Assembly (NCBI GenBank): GCA_002067265.1
Contig: MVQW01000163.1
Location: forward strand, 1 to 9,175
Reading direction: 5' to 3'
DNA from: Methanomethylovorans sp. PtaU1.Bin073
GTDB taxonomy: Archaea > Halobacteriota > Methanosarcinia > Methanosarcinales > Methanosarcinaceae
Length of the DNA stretch: 9,175 bases
Below the pieces are notes generated by a model. It had not been told where the DNA came from. It searched no databases and was given only the letters and a program-made list of their open reading frames with translations. Shown here piece by piece: positions 6,343 to 9,175 of the stretch (position 1 is its first letter; every line of letters begins with the position of its first letter). Made by a program: the position numbers and the translations under genes.

Positions 6343-6384
6343 TTGTACATTAATTTCATCTGTGCACAGTAGCACAATGTACAA
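6343..6384. repeat. Nested dyad: 9-bp arms around a 10-bp palindrome
   Basis: TTGTACATT (6343-6351) and AATGTACAA (6376-6384) are perfect inverted arms. Between them lies the perfect palindrome CTGTGCACAG (6360-6369). The centres of the outer and inner dyads differ by only 1 bp (6363.5 and 6364.5). In RNA the outer arms would form a stem 25 nt before the UPF0058 start codon and would bury the alternative ATG at 6377. Confidence 0.55.
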
Positions 6385-6409
6385 ACAAAAAAAGGATATG
6401 TTGGTTGGT

Positions 6410-6697
6410 ATGCACAAAGACGAATTGATTCAGTTGCACACATTGATGGCACAAATGAAAAGTCGCTTGGAAGAAAAGGGTTTTACACATGAATTCTCTG
6501 AATATGATTCCTTGGCTATAAGTCCAATACATGTTCATAGGAGCAAAGCTGAGCACAAGCTCGCTATCTTTGTACTTGGCAACAGTCTTGCGGTAGCCAT
6601 GTCTAAAGATGAGTTCTCAGGCTTTGGCAGGACTTCGGAAAGGATGAAAGAGCTTGCTACTCGTATGCAGCATAGCATCATGCAGGACAATTTCTGA
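6410..6697 (+). CDS. UPF0058 family protein, function unknown
   Basis: A 95-residue soluble protein that I place in UPF0058, a small family of euryarchaea such as methanogens and haloarchaea. The recognisable parts are the N-terminus MHKDELIQLHTLM with a helical continuation QMKSRLEEKG, a central ISPIHVHRSKAEHKLAIFVLG, and a C-terminal helix rich in Met, Arg and Glu. There is no signal peptide or membrane segment. I chose the ATG at 6410 because the family normally begins just before the (H/K)K-(D/E)-EL motif. In-frame ATGs at 6398 and 6377 would add 4 or 11 residues; the latter sits inside a hairpin arm. The ribosome binding site is weak (GGAT 12 nt upstream). Function is unknown. The gene has its own strong promoter with palindromes, suggesting tight control, and converges on rimI. 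Confidence 0.85.
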   Translation: MHKDELIQLHTLMAQMKSRLEEKGFTHEFSEYDSLAISPIHVHRSKAEHKLAIFVLGNSLAVAMSKDEFSGFGRTSERMKELATRMQHSIMQDNF

Positions 6698-6718
6698 GAT
6701 TTAATTCATTTGCAACGT

Positions 6719-7246
6719 TCAGTCATATTCATTAAAACTCTCAGTATCCCTTATGGATATACTTTCTATTTTTTTTGCAAACAGGTCCAGATTCTGAAAT
6801 TTATACGAGGATAGTTTCATCTTCATAATTATTCCATCTTCTCCGTCTGAATAGTACTCTTTTTCTATCCAGCAAGGAATGAACCCCATCTTGTGATAAA
6901 GACTCCTGGCCTTGATGTTGCTTGCCCTCACTTCTAAAGTCGCATATTTCAGAAGATTCGAATAGAATACTTTGAACAATGCATCTAAAAGCATCCTGCC
7001 TATGCCTCTCCCTTGGAACTCTTCGCTCACAGCCAGAGAAAAAACTCTCCCCTCACTCTCGTTCAGCCTGTATCCTACTATGAAACCAACTACGAAGTCC
7101 AGGTATTCAGCTACCAGGAACATATCCCCATGCATCTCATAAAAGTGCATGTAAGCAAAGGGGTTATGTTCTGCAAAAGACTCAGATTCTATGCAGAGCA
7201 CATCTTCAAAGTCGTCAGTTTTGAAGTTTCTGATTCTTATATTCAT
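6719..7246 (-). CDS. rimI: GNAT-family N-acetyltransferase, RimI/Ard1-like
   Basis: A 175-residue cytoplasmic GNAT enzyme. Archaeal RimI/Ard1 enzymes acetylate protein N-termini using acetyl-CoA. Seen: an opening IRIRNFKTDDFEDV typical of the family; FSLAVSEEFQGRGIG, holding the acetyl-CoA pyrophosphate loop Q78-G-R-G-I-G83; then LEVRASNIKARSLYHKMGF with E105, N110 and Y117, the arrangement of the RimI-type active site. The body ends near residue 145; the last 30 residues (charged, SIRDTESFNEYD) extend beyond a typical RimI of about 150. The actual substrate (ribosomal S18-like, general N-termini or a small molecule) cannot be read from sequence. It starts 15 nt after arcS stops, with only a weak GGT ribosome binding site, so it is probably cotranscribed with arcS and read at a lower rate. 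Confidence 0.85.
   Translation of the reverse strand: MNIRIRNFKTDDFEDVLCIESESFAEHNPFAYMHFYEMHGDMFLVAEYLDFVVGFIVGYRLNESEGRVFSLAVSEEFQGRGIGRMLLDALFKVFYSNLLKYATLEVRASNIKARSLYHKMGFIPCWIEKEYYSDGEDGIIMKMKLSSYKFQNLDLFAKKIESISIRDTESFNEYD
6743..6776 (+). terminator. Candidate terminator of UPF0058, inside the 3' end of rimI
   Basis: An imperfect hairpin (AGTAT-CC at 6743-6749 against GG-AT-ATACT at 6755-6763, with an AT bulge) is followed by TTTCTA and then eight Ts (6769-6776). It lies about 50-80 nt after the UPF0058 stop and antisense to the end of rimI. Confidence 0.45.
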
Positions 7247-7261
7247 AATACCAATATTATT

Positions 7262-9091
7262 TTATTTAGGTTTCACATGGCGAAGGTCCATTGCCTGGCC
7301 TCTTGTGGACTCTCTCATTTCCCTGCCGTTCATGCGTGCCCTACCTACTCCTATTGCCTTTTCACCTATCACAAATACTTCGTCCCCTTCACGAATAGCA
7401 GGATCTGCATCTATTATTCCTGGAGCCAATATAGAACCTCTTGGTATGAAGTCATCTATCTGTACGATGTAGGAATTGCGTGGTATCATCATTTCAGCAC
7501 CTGCAATGGTGACTGCCAATGTACCATATTGGGGTATGAGGGTTGCAAGTTGAGTTTTTTCATAAAATGATTGGTATCTGGGGAAAGGTCCTCTTATTTC
7601 CGAATTATCCGGGACTAATATCTCTCCAGCTCCCTTTCCAAACTGGTAGTCAGCGATAGCCTTCAGCATTGATGCTTTCCTTTTTGTTTCGCTTATTTTC
7701 CTACCTGTACACAGTCCCTCCATAGTCTTGCTAAGATTTCGGAGAGATTCATGAGAAGTGACACTGCCGGTGTTTGTGAAGTGTATTTCCAGTCCAAGCC
7801 TGTTGGCTACCATCTCACAGATCTGTCTGTAAGCTCCGTCTACATGTGCAACTATTGCGGTGTATTTGTGTTTTGAAAGATAATCTTCAAGACATCCTGA
7901 AACCCACTTCATCTCTTCTGCATCCCAATGTCCTGTCACAGCAACGTCATAATGGGCTGCAGGATAGGTCAGCTCCAATTCTCTGGGAACTATTCCAAGG
8001 GGTGAGGTAATTATCACTTCATGCACGAATTTGCGGTACTTTCCCAGAGCAATACCGAACTTCTGATGAGATTGTGAAATAGAATAGGGTTTCTTTGCAG
8101 AACATGGTAAAAGCAAAAGTACGTCCAATTCAGGAGGAGTATATCTTTCTTGTATCCTGCGTGCAAACCTCACAACTTCCGGTCTTGTGAGGGAATCTCC
8201 TGAATTCGCAAGCATTTCCACATTGCGGGTGATAGGAGTACCTCTTTCTATATGTTCATATTCTTTATCAAGCAGCCTCAGCAATGCAGTGAGCCAGGGT
8301 CTGGTACGGCATTGTCCGTCCACATATTCCCGCAGATTACCAGCAGATATTTTTTCCCTTACCAGCGCAAGTTCAGCTTCCATTGCATTGATATTATGTT
8401 GTTCCAGCAGTTGTGCCCTGTAAATTTTATCCATCTTTTTAAGTTTCAATGCGGTGGTAGATGCACAGGCAGAACATCTGCATGGCAGCTCAGAAAGTGA
8501 TTTGAGGTCGAAACTTCCTGCATGAGTCAGATAAATATCCTTATATGCTGCAACTGTGGCTTTAGTGGTATCCAGCACGTCAGCACCCATGTAAATAAGC
8601 ATTGCAAGGTTTTCGGGAAGACAGATGTTAGGGAGGTATACTGCTGTATCGTCTGGTATATTATATTTCAGGTCCAGAACTCTTTCAAGCAGGGCTCTTG
8701 CATTGTTTTCAAATACTCCTGCTCCTTCCAATACATATAGATCAGCAGTTTTAAGCTCTCTACCTTTACGATATATACTTCCAGTGGCACCAGTTGTTGT
8801 GATAGTTTCGATTTCTTTAATCATGGAGTCAGGAGCATCAGGTGCAAGACACATATGGGGTAATATGATAAGTCTGTTATCGCCAATCTCGCTTCGAAGT
8901 TGATGTAATTTCTGTTTGGCTTTCTCTACATTGCCCATTTCCCACAAGGAACCGGCATTCACTATAGGTCCGGTATAATCATTTATCTTTTCTGTTTTGA
9001 GGATGCAGGGAGTCTCAATGATTTCGGCAAGGAGTAACCGTCCTTTTCTTGCCGCACCATCTCTCTGGTATACTTCGAAGTATTGTGTCAT
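7262..9091 (-). CDS. arcS: Archaeosine synthase ArcS (TgtA2), TGT-like with C-terminal PUA domain
   Basis: A 609-residue tRNA-modifying enzyme. ArcS acts on preQ0 already placed at tRNA position 15 by the archaeal TGT, on the path to archaeosine (G+). In many euryarchaea it attaches lysine, and the radical-SAM partner RaSEA completes the reaction; RaSEA is not in this window. Seen: a TGT-like N-terminal domain; a zinc site CRCSAC with Cys204, 206 and 209 and His232 (22 residues on), as in TGT; the diagnostic ArcS motif PC-x3-KPY-x2-S-x2-H at 329-342 (C330, K334, H342), absent from true TGT; and a C-terminal PUA domain at about 530-605 with GAEMMIPRNSYIV and GEKAIGVGRARM. Length fits the family. 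The ATG at 9091 lacks a clear ribosome binding site. It heads a likely two-gene unit with rimI. Confidence 0.95.
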   Translation of the reverse strand: MTQYFEVYQRDGAARKGRLLLAEIIETPCILKTEKINDYTGPIVNAGSLWEMGNVEKAKQKLHQLRSEIGDNRLIILPHMCLAPDAPDSMIKEIETITTTGATGSIYRKGRELKTADLYVLEGAGVFENNARALLERVLDLKYNIPDDTAVYLPNICLPENLAMLIYMGADVLDTTKATVAAYKDIYLTHAGSFDLKSLSELPCRCSACASTTALKLKKMDKIYRAQLLEQHNINAMEAELALVREKISAGNLREYVDGQCRTRPWLTALLRLLDKEYEHIERGTPITRNVEMLANSGDSLTRPEVVRFARRIQERYTPPELDVLLLLPCSAKKPYSISQSHQKFGIALGKYRKFVHEVIITSPLGIVPRELELTYPAAHYDVAVTGHWDAEEMKWVSGCLEDYLSKHKYTAIVAHVDGAYRQICEMVANRLGLEIHFTNTGSVTSHESLRNLSKTMEGLCTGRKISETKRKASMLKAIADYQFGKGAGEILVPDNSEIRGPFPRYQSFYEKTQLATLIPQYGTLAVTIAGAEMMIPRNSYIVQIDDFIPRGSILAPGIIDADPAIREGDEVFVIGEKAIGVGRARMNGREMRESTRGQAMDLRHVKPK

Positions 9092-9151
9092 TATTTGTAC
9101 GATACTGCATAGTTGAATGTAAATGTTTGGTACAAATTTTTTCTCTAACCG

Positions 9152-9163
9152 ATATCTTTAAAT
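9152..9163 (-). promoter_or_regulatory. Candidate TATA box of the arcS-rimI unit
   Basis: The minus strand reads ATTTAAAGATAT. With the usual spacing, transcription would begin near 9130 and leave a leader of about 40 nt before the arcS ATG at 9091. The region from 9092 to the window end holds no coding sequence I can support. The assignment rests on consensus and distance only. Confidence 0.4.
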
Positions 9164-9175
9164 TCTGACCACATC

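Noticed and set aside
7013..7570. A 185-codon open frame on the plus strand
   Set aside because: It runs antisense across rimI and the end of arcS, both of which carry clear family motifs, and has no recognisable domain or ribosome binding site.

Overview
The window looks like part of a methanogenic archaeon's chromosome, most likely from the Methanosarcinaceae or a close relative. Seen directly: an archaeal-type DnaG, an archaeosine synthase with a PUA domain, a single-strand DNA-binding protein with serial OB folds, a UPF0058 protein, AT-rich TATA-box promoters, and oligo-T tracts behind genes. GC content is moderate to low. The genus is an inference and could be any of several moderately AT-rich methylotrophic genera. 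I see no mobile element, CRISPR array, tRNA or rRNA.

Layout. At the left edge an RPA gene (replication protein A) runs leftward out of the window (1-1060, minus). It diverges from kptA (1231-1860, plus) across 170 bp. kptA converges tail to tail with a two-gene minus-strand unit: a CoA-disulfide reductase/NADH oxidase-type flavoprotein (2871-4247), followed by rtcA (1879-2874), which overlaps it by ATGA. A gene-free stretch of about 610 bp (4248-4860) holds the flavoprotein promoter, a direct repeat and several inverted repeats. It leads into dnaG (4861-6186, plus), which ends in a strong poly-T terminator. A promoter with three regularly spaced palindromes then precedes a small UPF0058 gene (6410-6697, plus). 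That gene converges on rimI (6719-7246, minus), which lies 15 nt behind arcS (7262-9091, minus); the arcS promoter is at the right edge.

How the genes relate. The content is almost entirely informational: single-strand DNA binding (RPA), RNA-end chemistry (KptA removes an internal 2'-phosphate; RtcA cyclises terminal 3'-phosphates), an RNA-synthesising or exosome-associated primase-like protein (DnaG), tRNA archaeosine synthesis (ArcS) and N-terminal acetylation (RimI-like). The outlier is the flavoprotein, which is translationally coupled to rtcA.

No wholly new multi-gene system stands out. The least explained parts are non-coding. One is the triple palindrome with 32-33 bp centre spacing in the UPF0058 promoter/leader. 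The other is the structured dnaG-flavoprotein intergenic region, with two strong dyads and a pair of mutually exclusive hairpins in front of dnaG. The 2'-phosphotransferase/3'-cyclase convergent pair and the flavoprotein-rtcA coupling are the most interesting gene-level observations.
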